From assembly GCA_002432715.1 (NCBI GenBank), contig DJGJ01000051.1:1-19232 (forward strand): a stretch of 19,232 bases of DNA, in the 5' to 3' direction. The notes under the pieces were generated by a model that saw only the letters and a program-made list of their open reading frames with translations, did no database searches and was not told the DNA's origin. The translations under genes and the position numbers were made by a program. Of this stretch, positions 5,296 to 13,004 are shown piece after piece. Each line of letters begins with the position of its first letter. Within the stretch, counting starts at the first letter, position 1. Source of the DNA: Sphaerochaeta sp. UBA5849 (GTDB taxonomy: Bacteria; Spirochaetota; Spirochaetia; Sphaerochaetales; Sphaerochaetaceae).

Positions 5296-7809
5296 ATGCA
5301 GGATCAACAAAAGACCCGTTACGGCCACACCGCAAAAGACATCGCTCAGGATTTTGCAGAGCACCTCAAATACAGCCAAGACGCCGATATATACCATACC
5401 ACCCAGGAGGGCCGCTACACCGCACTCGCCCTTACTGTCCGCGATAGAATCATACACCAATGGAATCTCAGCAGGAAGATGCAGAGACAACAGAGTGCAA
5501 AGCGCGTGTACTATCTCTCACTCGAATTTTTGATGGGTCGCGCCATGACCAACAACATCATCAACCTTGGTATTGAGGAACCATTGCGGGAAGCCCTTGC
5601 ATCACTAGGATATACCTACGAGGAATTGAGTGAGGTGGAACCCGATGCCGGACTCGGCAACGGAGGCCTCGGCCGACTTGCAGCCTGCTTCCTGGATTCA
5701 CTGGCCACCCTGGAGATCCCCGCCTACGGCTACGGCATCCGTTACAACTACGGAATCTTCCGCCAGCAGATCAAGAACGGCTGGCAGGCCGAACAACCCG
5801 ACAACTGGCTGCGTGATGGAAACCCCTGGGAAGTGCTGCGACCCGATGTAGTCTACCCGGTGCAATTCGGAGGCGAAGTGCAAGTCATCCGAGAACGGGG
5901 CAAGGACCAATTCAAATGGATTGGAAGCGAGATCGTGCAAGGCATCGCATATGATATCCCCATCATCGGGTACGGCTGCAAGACAGTGAACACCTTGCGT
6001 TTGTGGTCTGCAAAGAGCCCTGAGGAGTTCAACTTCCATGAGTTCAACGACGGCGATTACACCGAGGCAGTGCGTTCCAAGATATCTGCGGAGAACCTCA
6101 GCCAGGTCCTCTACCCCAACGACACCTTGTACATGGGCAAGGAACTGCGGCTGAAACAGCAATACTTCTTTGTTGCCTGCTCGCTTGCCGACATCGTCAG
6201 GCGTTTCAAGCGGGAGGAAAAGAGCTGGTCCCTGCTTCCCGATTTTGCCGCCATCCAGCTCAACGACACCCACCCGTCGCTCGCAGTACCGGAGCTGATG
6301 CGCATCCTGCTGGACGAGGAGATGCTCGATTGGGACAGCGCCTGGGATATTACGGTCAGGACGCTGGCCTACACAAATCACACCCTGATGCCCGAGGCCT
6401 TGGAGAAATGGTCGCTTCCGATGTTGCAGAAAATCCTGCCGCGCCATATGCAGATCATCTATGAAATCAACCATCGCTTCCTGCAGCAGGCAGTCTCCTA
6501 CTTCCCCTTGCAGCCCCAGATGCTCGGCAAGATCAGCATCATCGAGGAATCCAATCCGAAGCAGGTCAGGATGGCAAACCTGTCCATCATCGGCAGCCAC
6601 AGCACCAACGGGGTTGCCGCGCTGCATTCGGAGCTGCTCAAGAAGCAGATGTTCCCCCAGTTCAACCTGATTTTCCCCGACCGGTTCAACAACAAGACCA
6701 ACGGCATCACCCAAAGAAGATGGCTGCTTGCGGCAAACCCCAAGCTTGCCGACCTGATCAAGAGTGCCATCGGGGACGCATGGATCACTGATTACAGCAA
6801 GATTTCCGACCTCGCCCCCTTTGCAAAGGACAAGAACTTCCTCTTGGACTTCAAAGCCATCAAGGAAGAGAACAAAGTGCGTTCTGCAGCCTTCCTGAAA
6901 ACCGAGAGCTCGATTGTCATCAACCCCCACTCCTTCTTTGACGTACAAGTCAAGCGGATTCATGAGTACAAGCGCCAGCTGCTCAATGTGCTGAACATTC
7001 TGCTCATCTACAATGATCTGAAGAACGGCGGCGAGGCGACAAGGAACATGGAAAGCACCACCTTCCTCTTCGGAGGAAAAGCAGCACCGGGATATGTGAA
7101 TGCCAAGTTGATCATCAAGCTCATCAACAACATTGCGAAGGTGATCAATGCAGATCCTGCCACCCGCGACCGTCTGGCCATTCACTTCATGCCCAACTAT
7201 CGTGTTTCCATGGCGGAAATCATCATTCCTGCCACAAACCTCAGCCAACAGATTTCCACAGCAGGAACCGAGGCCTCAGGAACCGGAAACATGAAGTTCA
7301 TGTGCAACGGAGCGTTGACCATCGGTACGATGGATGGTGCGAATGTGGAAATTGCAGAGGAAGCGGGAGCACAAAACATGTTCATATTCGGCAATACCGA
7401 AGAACAAATTGCCAAGCTCAGCCATACCTACGATCCTTTCTCGGTTGTCATGGCGGACGAGGAAATCAAGAAGGCAATCGACTTGCTGTTCAGCGGATAC
7501 TTCAATGTCAATGAACCGAACATCTTCGAACCGCTGCGCAGAAGCCTCTTCGAGGAAGGCGACCGCTACTACCACTTTGCAGATTTGAGAATGTACAGCG
7601 AAGCCCATCGGGCGGCGAGGGAACTCTATGCACAGGACAGCATGGAGTGGAACCGACGAGCAGTGATTAATGTTGCCTCGAGCGGGAAGTTCTCCAGCGA
7701 CCGGACAATCTCAGAGTACGCCAGGGATATATGGGATATCCAGCCGTGTCCCGTTGCCAAGAATACCGATGAGGACACCGCCCTTCAGGATGCAAAAAAG
7801 CGCCCGTAG
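5296..7809 (+). CDS. glgP: Glycogen/alpha-glucan phosphorylase (GT35)
   Basis: PLP enzyme that releases glucose-1-phosphate from the non-reducing ends of glycogen or maltodextrin using phosphate. 837 aa, the normal family size. The N-terminal half contains YYLSLEFLMGR and AGLGNGGLGRLAACFLDS. The C-terminal half contains HEYKRQLLN, GGKAAPGY and the family signature EASGTGNMKF, where Lys667 should hold PLP, followed by GTMDGANVEI. The start at 5296 follows AAGGAG by 5 nt; a longer reading to 5176 would run through the promoter. No other glycogen genes are nearby. A strong terminator follows 19 nt after the stop. Confidence 0.97.
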   Translation: MQDQQKTRYGHTAKDIAQDFAEHLKYSQDADIYHTTQEGRYTALALTVRDRIIHQWNLSRKMQRQQSAKRVYYLSLEFLMGRAMTNNIINLGIEEPLREALASLGYTYEELSEVEPDAGLGNGGLGRLAACFLDSLATLEIPAYGYGIRYNYGIFRQQIKNGWQAEQPDNWLRDGNPWEVLRPDVVYPVQFGGEVQVIRERGKDQFKWIGSEIVQGIAYDIPIIGYGCKTVNTLRLWSAKSPEEFNFHEFNDGDYTEAVRSKISAENLSQVLYPNDTLYMGKELRLKQQYFFVACSLADIVRRFKREEKSWSLLPDFAAIQLNDTHPSLAVPELMRILLDEEMLDWDSAWDITVRTLAYTNHTLMPEALEKWSLPMLQKILPRHMQIIYEINHRFLQQAVSYFPLQPQMLGKISIIEESNPKQVRMANLSIIGSHSTNGVAALHSELLKKQMFPQFNLIFPDRFNNKTNGITQRRWLLAANPKLADLIKSAIGDAWITDYSKISDLAPFAKDKNFLLDFKAIKEENKVRSAAFLKTESSIVINPHSFFDVQVKRIHEYKRQLLNVLNILLIYNDLKNGGEATRNMESTTFLFGGKAAPGYVNAKLIIKLINNIAKVINADPATRDRLAIHFMPNYRVSMAEIIIPATNLSQQISTAGTEASGTGNMKFMCNGALTIGTMDGANVEIAEEAGAQNMFIFGNTEEQIAKLSHTYDPFSVVMADEEIKKAIDLLFSGYFNVNEPNIFEPLRRSLFEEGDRYYHFADLRMYSEAHRAARELYAQDSMEWNRRAVINVASSGKFSSDRTISEYARDIWDIQPCPVAKNTDEDTALQDAKKRP

Positions 7810-7828
7810 GAGGGTCCGCCGACGTAGG

Positions 7829-7861
7829 AATATCACCTCGATGGTCGGGGTGATATTTTTT
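7829..7861 (+). terminator. Rho-independent terminator of glgP
   Basis: AATATCACC pairs perfectly with GGTGATATT around an 11-nt loop, directly followed by a run of six Ts (7856-7861). It is a textbook terminator 19 nt after the glgP stop and isolates the following HTH gene from glgP. Confidence 0.9.
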
Positions 7862-7917
7862 CATCACCCTGCAATATTATATTTTCTTGCTCATATTGTA
7901 CTTAGTAATTTGTTATC

Positions 7918-7932
7918 AAATATAGTATATTT
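7918..7932. promoter_or_regulatory. AT-rich perfect palindrome upstream of the HTH gene
   Basis: AAATATA-G-TATATTT is a 15-bp perfect inverted repeat about 50 nt before the HTH start codon. It could be an autoregulatory operator for that CI-like protein. AT-rich palindromes arise by chance more easily than mixed ones, so confidence is low. Confidence 0.3.
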
Positions 7933-7966
7933 TAATGACATATTCTCGCCACTCTCCCTTGTCCCT

Positions 7967-7975
7967 TGCTATATT
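7967..7975 (+). promoter_or_regulatory. Extended -10 promoter of the HTH gene, predicting a leaderless mRNA
   Basis: TGC-TATATT is an extended -10 element (TGn plus hexamer at 7970-7975) with no good -35. The normal spacing to +1 places the transcription start on the A of the ATG at 7982. Confidence 0.45.
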
Positions 7976-7981
7976 CATAGC

Positions 7982-8332
7982 ATGTCAAAATTCTGGGATA
8001 GAGTGAAAATACTGATGCGTGCACCTTCGGTTGTCGATTTGGCCAACCAACTTGAGGTGAAGCGGAGCACTCTCTCCAGCTGGATACATACCGACAGGCG
8101 CCCCCCAATGAGCGTTTTGCTCAAGATATCCGAGAAAGTGGGAGTCACCATCGAACAGCTGGAGTATGGATTGGATTACAAACTGCAGGACGAAGAAGAA
8201 GCCGCCGAAGATATCCCAACCTGTAAAAAGGAGCTCAAGATATGGATTGACGACCTTGAGCCTCAGGAATTACTCATCCTCAGACCTCTTATTTCATATC
8301 TTAGAAACCAATCCCTTGTACGAAAGACTTGA
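7982..8332 (+). CDS. Small HTH transcriptional regulator, phage CI/Cro-like DNA-binding domain
   Basis: 116 aa. Residues about 3-60 form a lambda-repressor-like helix-turn-helix: FWDRVKILM, then SVVDLANQLEVKRSTLSSWI with the turn and recognition helix, then a scaffold helix LLKISEKVGVTIEQLEYGL. The C-terminal half (65-116) is acidic, then helical (ELKIWIDDLEPQELLIL), and may serve for dimerisation; no peptidase or ligand domain is seen. The ATG at 7982 is the first in frame after a clear terminator. No Shine-Dalgarno motif precedes it. The last 32 bp overlap the end of the convergent DUF554 gene. No phage genes are nearby, so it is probably a chromosomal regulator of unknown target. Confidence 0.85.
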   Translation: MSKFWDRVKILMRAPSVVDLANQLEVKRSTLSSWIHTDRRPPMSVLLKISEKVGVTIEQLEYGLDYKLQDEEEAAEDIPTCKKELKIWIDDLEPQELLILRPLISYLRNQSLVRKT

Positions 8333-9029
8333 TCATCGGAGACGCCAACGCCAAGAGAGGAGCGATGACCATGGCAGGAAGGAAGTTGCCGGTCCTGCTC
8401 TTGCGGATATCGAGCAGGCCGAAGCCGATCATCATCAACAGCACCCCGCCTACAGCTGCCAGTTCGTTAATCCCCGTTTCCCCGAGAACCGGAGCGATGG
8501 CCCCGCCGGCAAGCGTGAAAAATCCCTGATACACCAGGATGAACAAGGCACTTGCCATTACTCCGGGACCGTAAGCAGCGCTGAAGATGATTGCCATGCA
8601 TCCATCCATGATCGACTTGACCAGAATCAGCTGATAATCGCCGACTGTCCCAGCCTGGATGGACCCTACCACGGTCATGGCACCACTACAGAACAAGAGA
8701 GACGCATTGAGAAAGCCCAAGGCAAAATTGCGGGCGCTCTCAGCGCTGCCTTTCCCTCTGGACAGTCTTCTTTCCATCCAGGTGCCAAGGGAGAGCACTC
8801 CATCCTCGATTCTCAAGGCGTAGCCGATAAAACCTCCAATCACTACGGAAAAGAGCAGAATCAGATAGGATCCCGTCTGCATCGCCATGGAGATGCCAAT
8901 GACCAGAGTGACCAACCCGGAAGAGGTGAATACAACCTCCTGATAGGAAGCCTTGAGCTTGTTCTTCACCAGCAATCCAAGCAAAGACCCGACAATGACC
9001 ATGAGGGCGTTGAAATAGGTAGCAATCAT
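8301..9029 (-). CDS. DUF554 family integral membrane protein
   Basis: 242 aa, hydrophobic throughout with roughly six or seven membrane segments (about 5-21, 35-50, 55-72, 105-125, 135-152, 158-185, 190-207, 218-232). The core FCSGAMTVVGSIQAGT and DYQLILVKSIMDGCMAI are typical of the DUF554 (YdfK/YqgA-like) family, whose transport or other role is not established. I start it at 9029 (MIATYFNALM) because this matches the usual N-terminus. An in-frame ATG at 9083 would overlap the divergent gene's start. A promoter TTGAGT-17-TATACT ends only about 4 nt before the ATG and there is no ribosome site. The 3' end overlaps the HTH gene. Confidence 0.85.
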   Translation of the reverse strand: MIATYFNALMVIVGSLLGLLVKNKLKASYQEVVFTSSGLVTLVIGISMAMQTGSYLILLFSVVIGGFIGYALRIEDGVLSLGTWMERRLSRGKGSAESARNFALGFLNASLLFCSGAMTVVGSIQAGTVGDYQLILVKSIMDGCMAIIFSAAYGPGVMASALFILVYQGFFTLAGGAIAPVLGETGINELAAVGGVLLMMIGFGLLDIRKSRTGNFLPAMVIAPLLALASPMIKSFVQGIGF

Positions 9030-9039
9030 AATGGCACCG

Positions 9040-9068
9040 AGTATAATGGTTTTGGAATACTCACTCAA
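9040..9068 (-). promoter_or_regulatory. Promoter of the DUF554 gene, nearly leaderless
   Basis: On the minus strand TTGAGT (9063-9068), a 17-nt spacer, and TATACT (9040-9045). The predicted +1 is at 9032-9033 and the start codon at 9029, so the leader would be about 3-4 nt. The -35 region overlaps the last bases before the divergent nucleotidyltransferase gene. Confidence 0.55.
9042..9047 (+). promoter_or_regulatory. Possible -10 box of the nucleotidyltransferase gene
   Basis: TATAAT on the plus strand lies 30 nt before the ATG at 9078, a perfect hexamer. The best -35-like motif (TTGAAA, 9010-9015) is too far (26 nt). It overlaps the divergent -10, so the two promoters would compete for the polymerase. 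Confidence 0.35.
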
Positions 9069-9077
9069 GGAAGCAGC

Positions 9078-9671
9078 ATGCAAAATCTCTTGTTGGCCGC
9101 AGGGCTTGGTTTACGCAGTGAAGGAAAGAAGCTGTTGCTTCCCTATCGGGGAGCACCATTGGTCCATCACGCGGTACAACAGTCCCTGCTTGCAGATCTC
9201 TTCACGGTGGTGGTCACAGGGTACAGGGCTGATGAAGTTCGAGCTGCCATCGAAGACCTCGCCTGCGACACGCTTTTGATCGTTCACAACCCGGATTACG
9301 AGCAGGGGCAAGGTACATCCACCCGCGTTGGAGCATGCCACCTCAGAGAGGCTGAAAGCTTTTTCATCTCCCTTTCCGACATGCCCCTCATCGAGGCGAG
9401 ACACTACCGTCACCTGGCCCGCTATGCAACGCACGCGGCCGTCAGGCCCAGGTACAAAGGCAGACTGGGCCATCCGGTGCTTCTTCCCCCATCATTTCTT
9501 TCGATCATCAAAAACCAAGACGGTCCATTTGCCATGCGCAGCCTGCTCTCATCCTACGAGGTGCAGGCGATCGATGTGGAGGATGAAGCCTACATCCTCG
9601 ACATCGACACCCTGGATGAGTATCGGGCACTGGTCGCTAGCGGGCGACCACCTCAGAGCCCTCCATCGTAA
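9078..9671 (+). CDS. MobA/MocA-like nucleotidyltransferase
   Basis: 197 aa. The N-terminus MQNLLLAAGLGLRSEGKKLL matches the nucleotide-binding loop LAAGxGxR...K of the MobA-like NTP transferase fold. SLSDMPLI (Asp101) and ILDIDTLDEY (Asp176) fit the two metal-binding Asp positions. NPDYEQGQGTSTRVGA and GHPVLLP are further MocA-type marks. The family transfers CMP or GMP to molybdopterin; a different sugar- or cofactor-type substrate cannot be excluded. AAGGAAG lies 4 nt before the ATG. No molybdenum cofactor or molybdoenzyme gene is in the window. The last 35 bp overlap the end of convergent clpB. Confidence 0.82.
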   Translation: MQNLLLAAGLGLRSEGKKLLLPYRGAPLVHHAVQQSLLADLFTVVVTGYRADEVRAAIEDLACDTLLIVHNPDYEQGQGTSTRVGACHLREAESFFISLSDMPLIEARHYRHLARYATHAAVRPRYKGRLGHPVLLPPSFLSIIKNQDGPFAMRSLLSSYEVQAIDVEDEAYILDIDTLDEYRALVASGRPPQSPPS

Positions 9672-12210
9672 GGTGAATGGAAGCGCCGGGGGCAAAGCTG
9701 CCATCGAGCAACTTGACCGACAAGGGATCTTCCACCATCCGCTGGATCGCCCGTTTCAGCGGTCTGGCCCCGAATGCAGGATCATAGCCCTCGCGATACA
9801 GTGCATCCACCACCGCATCATCCCAGCTCAGGGAGAATCCCCGCTTCTCCAGGCGATGCTGCAGTTGCTTCAGTTGCAGGACCACAATCTTGCGGACCTG
9901 TTCCTCTCCCAACCGTTCAAAGACGATGATTTCATCCAGACGGTTGATGAACTCGGGCTTGAAGGAGTTGTGGATGATCTGGTTTACCATGCTCACCCCT
10001 TCTGCATGACTTGCGGCACTCAGCAGTTGCTGACTGCCCAGGTTGCTCGTCATGATGATGACTGAGTTGGTGAAGTCGACCACCCGGCCCTGACCGTCGG
10101 TCAATCGGCCGTCGTCAAGCAACTGCAATAGGACGTTGAAGACATCAGGATGCGCTTTCTCGATCTCATCAAAGAGAATCACCGAGTACGGCCTTCGCCT
10201 GACCACCTCGGTAAGCTGACCTCCTTGGTCGTACCCGACATACCCCGGAGGAGCTCCGATGAGGCGGCTGACGGAAAACTTCTCCATGTACTCGCTCATA
10301 TCAATGCGGGTCAAAGCCTTCTCGTCGTCAAAAAGCAACTGGGCAAGCACCTTGGCCAGCAGGGTTTTCCCGACACCGGTGGGACCTGCGAACAGGAACG
10401 TCCCCAGCGGCTTGTGTTCATCAGAGATGCCTGCCTTATTTCGCCTGATGGCATTGCTGACCGCCTCGATTGCCTGCTTCTGGCCGACCACCTGCTCTGA
10501 AAGCGCCTCTTCCAAGTGCAAGTATTTGGCCATCTCACTACCCTTCATTTTCGCAACGGGAACCCCTGTCCAGTTACTGACAATGCGGGCGATATCATCC
10601 TCGCTCACCTCTTCACGCAACATTTGGTTGCCCTCGCTCTGTATGGCGGCAAGCTGCTGGTTCATCCGCTCAATCTCACTGACAAGTTCAGGAATCTGGC
10701 CGTGCTTGATCTGGGCCGCCTTGGCAAGGTCGCCTTCACGCTCAGCGCGCTGCTCTTCCAGGTTCAACTGCTCCAAGCGGGCTTTGCTCTCGCGCAGCTT
10801 GGCGATGAACGAGCGCTCGTTGACCCACTGCAGATGCATGGCATCGCGCTTGTTCTTCAAGTCGCCAAGTTCCTTGTGCAGCTTCTTACGACGCTCCTCG
10901 CTGGCTTTGTCGGTCTCGCGGCTGAGTGCCTGGTCCTCGATATTCAGCTGCAGTATCCTGCGCTCGATCTGGTCAAGCTCATCAGGTTGGCTCTCAATCT
11001 CCATTTTCAGCTGGCTTGCAGCTTCATCCACCAAATCAATGGCCTTATCAGGAAGATACCGGTTGGTGATGTAGCGGTTGCTCAACGTAGCAGCCGCCAC
11101 CAGCGCCTCATCCTTGATCCGCACACCGTGGTGTACTTCATAGCGCTCCTTAAGCCCACGAAGTATGGCAATCGTCGACTCTACCGACGGCTCCTTGGTA
11201 TATACCGGCTGGAAGCGCCGCTCCAACGCCTTGTCGGGTTCGATGTACTTTCGGTACTCATCCAAGGTGGTTGCCCCGATGGTGTGCAGCTCACCCCGGC
11301 TGAGAGCCGGCTTGATGAGGTTCGAGGCATCGGTGGAACCTTCACTGGCCCCCGCCCCGACGATGGTGTGCAATTCATCGATGAACAGGATGATCCCCCC
11401 TTCGCTGGACGTCACTTCCTTTATCACTGCTTTCAGGCGTTCCTCGAACTCTCCCCGAAACTTCGCTCCTGCGACCAAGGACCCGACATCGAGACTGAGC
11501 AGGCGTTTATGCTTCAAGGATTCCGGGACATCCCCCGAGGAGATGCGCAGGGCGAGCCCCTCGACGATGGCGGTTTTTCCCACACCGGGTTCACCGATGA
11601 GAACCGGATTGTTCTTGGTCTTTCGTGAAAGCACCTGCATGAGGCGACGAATCTCCTCATCCCGGCCGATGACCGGATCGAGTTTGCCCTGGCGGGCAAG
11701 CGCTGTCATATCCCTGCAGTACTTCTCCAGGGCCTGGTAACGGCTCTCCGGATCCTCGCTCTGGATCGACTGATTCCCCCGGATGGACTGCAACGCCTGC
11801 ATGACCGAATCCTTGGTCAATCCCAGGCTTTTGAGCGCCTTGCCGACTTGGCTTGAGTCTTGGATAACGGCAAGCAAGACGTGTTCGGCACTCAGGTATT
11901 GGTCTTTAAATTCAGAGGCAATCTTGTCCGCAGCATACAACTGGTTGCCCAATTGCGCTGAAATCGAACGTTGGACGTTCGACCCATAGGCTTTGGGAAG
12001 CCGGTTGAGCAGACTCTCCACCTTCTCTTTCACCTGCTTGTGCGGTACACCAAGCCGCTCAAGAAGTGGAGGCAGCAACCCATCCTTCTGGTCCAAAAGG
12101 GCCAGAATCAGGTGCTCGGTGGTGATCTCGGCATTACCGTGTTCGTTGGCAAGCATGTCTGCGTCAGCAATTGCTTGACGCAATTTAATAGTCATTTTAT
12201 CTAAATTCAT
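9637..12210 (-). CDS. clpB: Chaperone ClpB (AAA+ disaggregase)
   Basis: Hexameric ATPase that pulls polypeptides out of aggregates together with DnaK. 857 aa, full length. An N domain (1-145) with two Clp repeats is followed by the first AAA+ module: Walker A GEPGVGKT at 206-213 and Walker B ILFIDE near 274-279. The coiled-coil middle domain (about 400-530) is present, which separates ClpB from ClpA/ClpC. The second module has GPTGVGKT at 609-616, pore loop GYVGY at 656-660 and FDEIEK at 680-685. GAGGAG precedes the start at 12210 by 5 nt. There is no ClpP-binding loop. It lies 85 nt downstream of the TetR gene and may share its transcript. Confidence 0.98.
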   Translation of the reverse strand: MNLDKMTIKLRQAIADADMLANEHGNAEITTEHLILALLDQKDGLLPPLLERLGVPHKQVKEKVESLLNRLPKAYGSNVQRSISAQLGNQLYAADKIASEFKDQYLSAEHVLLAVIQDSSQVGKALKSLGLTKDSVMQALQSIRGNQSIQSEDPESRYQALEKYCRDMTALARQGKLDPVIGRDEEIRRLMQVLSRKTKNNPVLIGEPGVGKTAIVEGLALRISSGDVPESLKHKRLLSLDVGSLVAGAKFRGEFEERLKAVIKEVTSSEGGIILFIDELHTIVGAGASEGSTDASNLIKPALSRGELHTIGATTLDEYRKYIEPDKALERRFQPVYTKEPSVESTIAILRGLKERYEVHHGVRIKDEALVAAATLSNRYITNRYLPDKAIDLVDEAASQLKMEIESQPDELDQIERRILQLNIEDQALSRETDKASEERRKKLHKELGDLKNKRDAMHLQWVNERSFIAKLRESKARLEQLNLEEQRAEREGDLAKAAQIKHGQIPELVSEIERMNQQLAAIQSEGNQMLREEVSEDDIARIVSNWTGVPVAKMKGSEMAKYLHLEEALSEQVVGQKQAIEAVSNAIRRNKAGISDEHKPLGTFLFAGPTGVGKTLLAKVLAQLLFDDEKALTRIDMSEYMEKFSVSRLIGAPPGYVGYDQGGQLTEVVRRRPYSVILFDEIEKAHPDVFNVLLQLLDDGRLTDGQGRVVDFTNSVIIMTSNLGSQQLLSAASHAEGVSMVNQIIHNSFKPEFINRLDEIIVFERLGEEQVRKIVVLQLKQLQHRLEKRGFSLSWDDAVVDALYREGYDPAFGARPLKRAIQRMVEDPLSVKLLDGSFAPGASIHLTMEGSEVVAR

Positions 12211-12295
12211 GGATACTCCTCACCTTCAGGCATGAAGCAACCCGGCCTTGATGTGGGCCTCGTCCTGTACCTACCCAATATACTGAAGTTTTGCC

Positions 12296-12907
12296 TTATC
12301 GACTAGGAAGTGCCTTGGCACTATAGAATTCCAGATAGGTGCTGACCAGATTTTTGGAGTGCTGCATATCAAAAGTATCGAGAAAAGCGACTTGGAAGCA
12401 GGAGGACTCGAGCAACAACAACAGATGGTCGGCAACCCGGTTCACATCGCAAGCTATGATGTCCCCTTCCTTGATGCCCATCCGCAACAGTCGTTTGAAC
12501 AGGATGGTAAGCTTGGCGGTACGGCGCAGGATGATCTCATTGAAATCCCTGCCTTCCTTCTTCATTTGCAGCATCACATCGACCAAGCTGGTCAGCTCTC
12601 CCTCATTTTCACTGGCTGTCTGCATGATATCCAGGCAGATGTTGGTGATCCGTGCAACGTAGTCCTGGTCGGTCGACCACGCAAAGGAAGCGTACTTGTT
12701 GAACATCCGCCCGGTAACCAGCTTTACGGCATAGTAATAAATTTCTTCCTTGTCCTTGAAGTATTGATAGATGGTGGGCCTGGAAATACCGCACTCGGTG
12801 GCGATCAAGGAGAGATTGGAGTCACGATACCCCTCCCGTGCAAACACTTTCAGCGCTGTTTGCAGGATTTTCTCCTTTCTCTGCTCATGATCTATCTTCT
12901 TGGGCAT
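12296..12907 (-). CDS. TetR-family transcriptional regulator
   Basis: 203 aa. Residues about 10-56 form the TetR DNA-binding domain: ILQTALKVFAREGYRDSNLSLIA, then ECGISRPTIYQYFKDKEEIY with the recognition helix. The C-terminal ligand domain (60-203) is all-helical and not recognisable to a subgroup. The start at 12907 has a GAGAG-like ribosome site. It is divergent from the M20 peptidase gene, with an 18-bp palindrome in the 97-bp gap, the usual layout of a TetR repressor with its target. It lies upstream of clpB on the same strand. The ligand is unknown. Confidence 0.92.
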   Translation of the reverse strand: MPKKIDHEQRKEKILQTALKVFAREGYRDSNLSLIATECGISRPTIYQYFKDKEEIYYYAVKLVTGRMFNKYASFAWSTDQDYVARITNICLDIMQTASENEGELTSLVDVMLQMKKEGRDFNEIILRRTAKLTILFKRLLRMGIKEGDIIACDVNRVADHLLLLLESSCFQVAFLDTFDMQHSKNLVSTYLEFYSAKALPSR

Positions 12908-12940
12908 GCGTCTCTCAACTCCCTGGTTCGGCTATAAAAC

Positions 12941-12958
12941 TATTGTTACTGAACAATA
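12941..12958. promoter_or_regulatory. 18-bp palindrome, candidate TetR operator
   Basis: TATTGTT-ACTG-AACAATA is a perfect inverted repeat with 7-bp arms in the space between the TetR gene and the M20 peptidase gene. It covers the -35 box of the peptidase promoter (12943-12948), so binding would block that promoter. Confidence 0.6.
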
Positions 12959-12970
12959 TATCATTATAAT
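12943..12970 (+). promoter_or_regulatory. Promoter of the M20 peptidase gene
   Basis: TTGTTA (12943-12948), a 16-nt spacer, and a perfect TATAAT (12965-12970). It predicts a leader of about 28 nt that carries GGAG before the ATG at 13005. It overlaps the palindrome. Confidence 0.65.
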
Positions 12971-13004
12971 GTAAAAAACACTAGAATGGATTTGGAGATT
13001 CAGC

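Noticed and set aside
5698..7248. Minus-strand open frame of 516 codons inside glgP
   Set aside because: Antisense shadow of a highly conserved enzyme; no ribosome site or domain.
8166..9671. 501-codon reading extending the MobA-like gene upstream
   Set aside because: The extra 304 codons lie antisense to DUF554 and low-complexity; the LAAG loop belongs at the N-terminus and a ribosome site precedes 9078.
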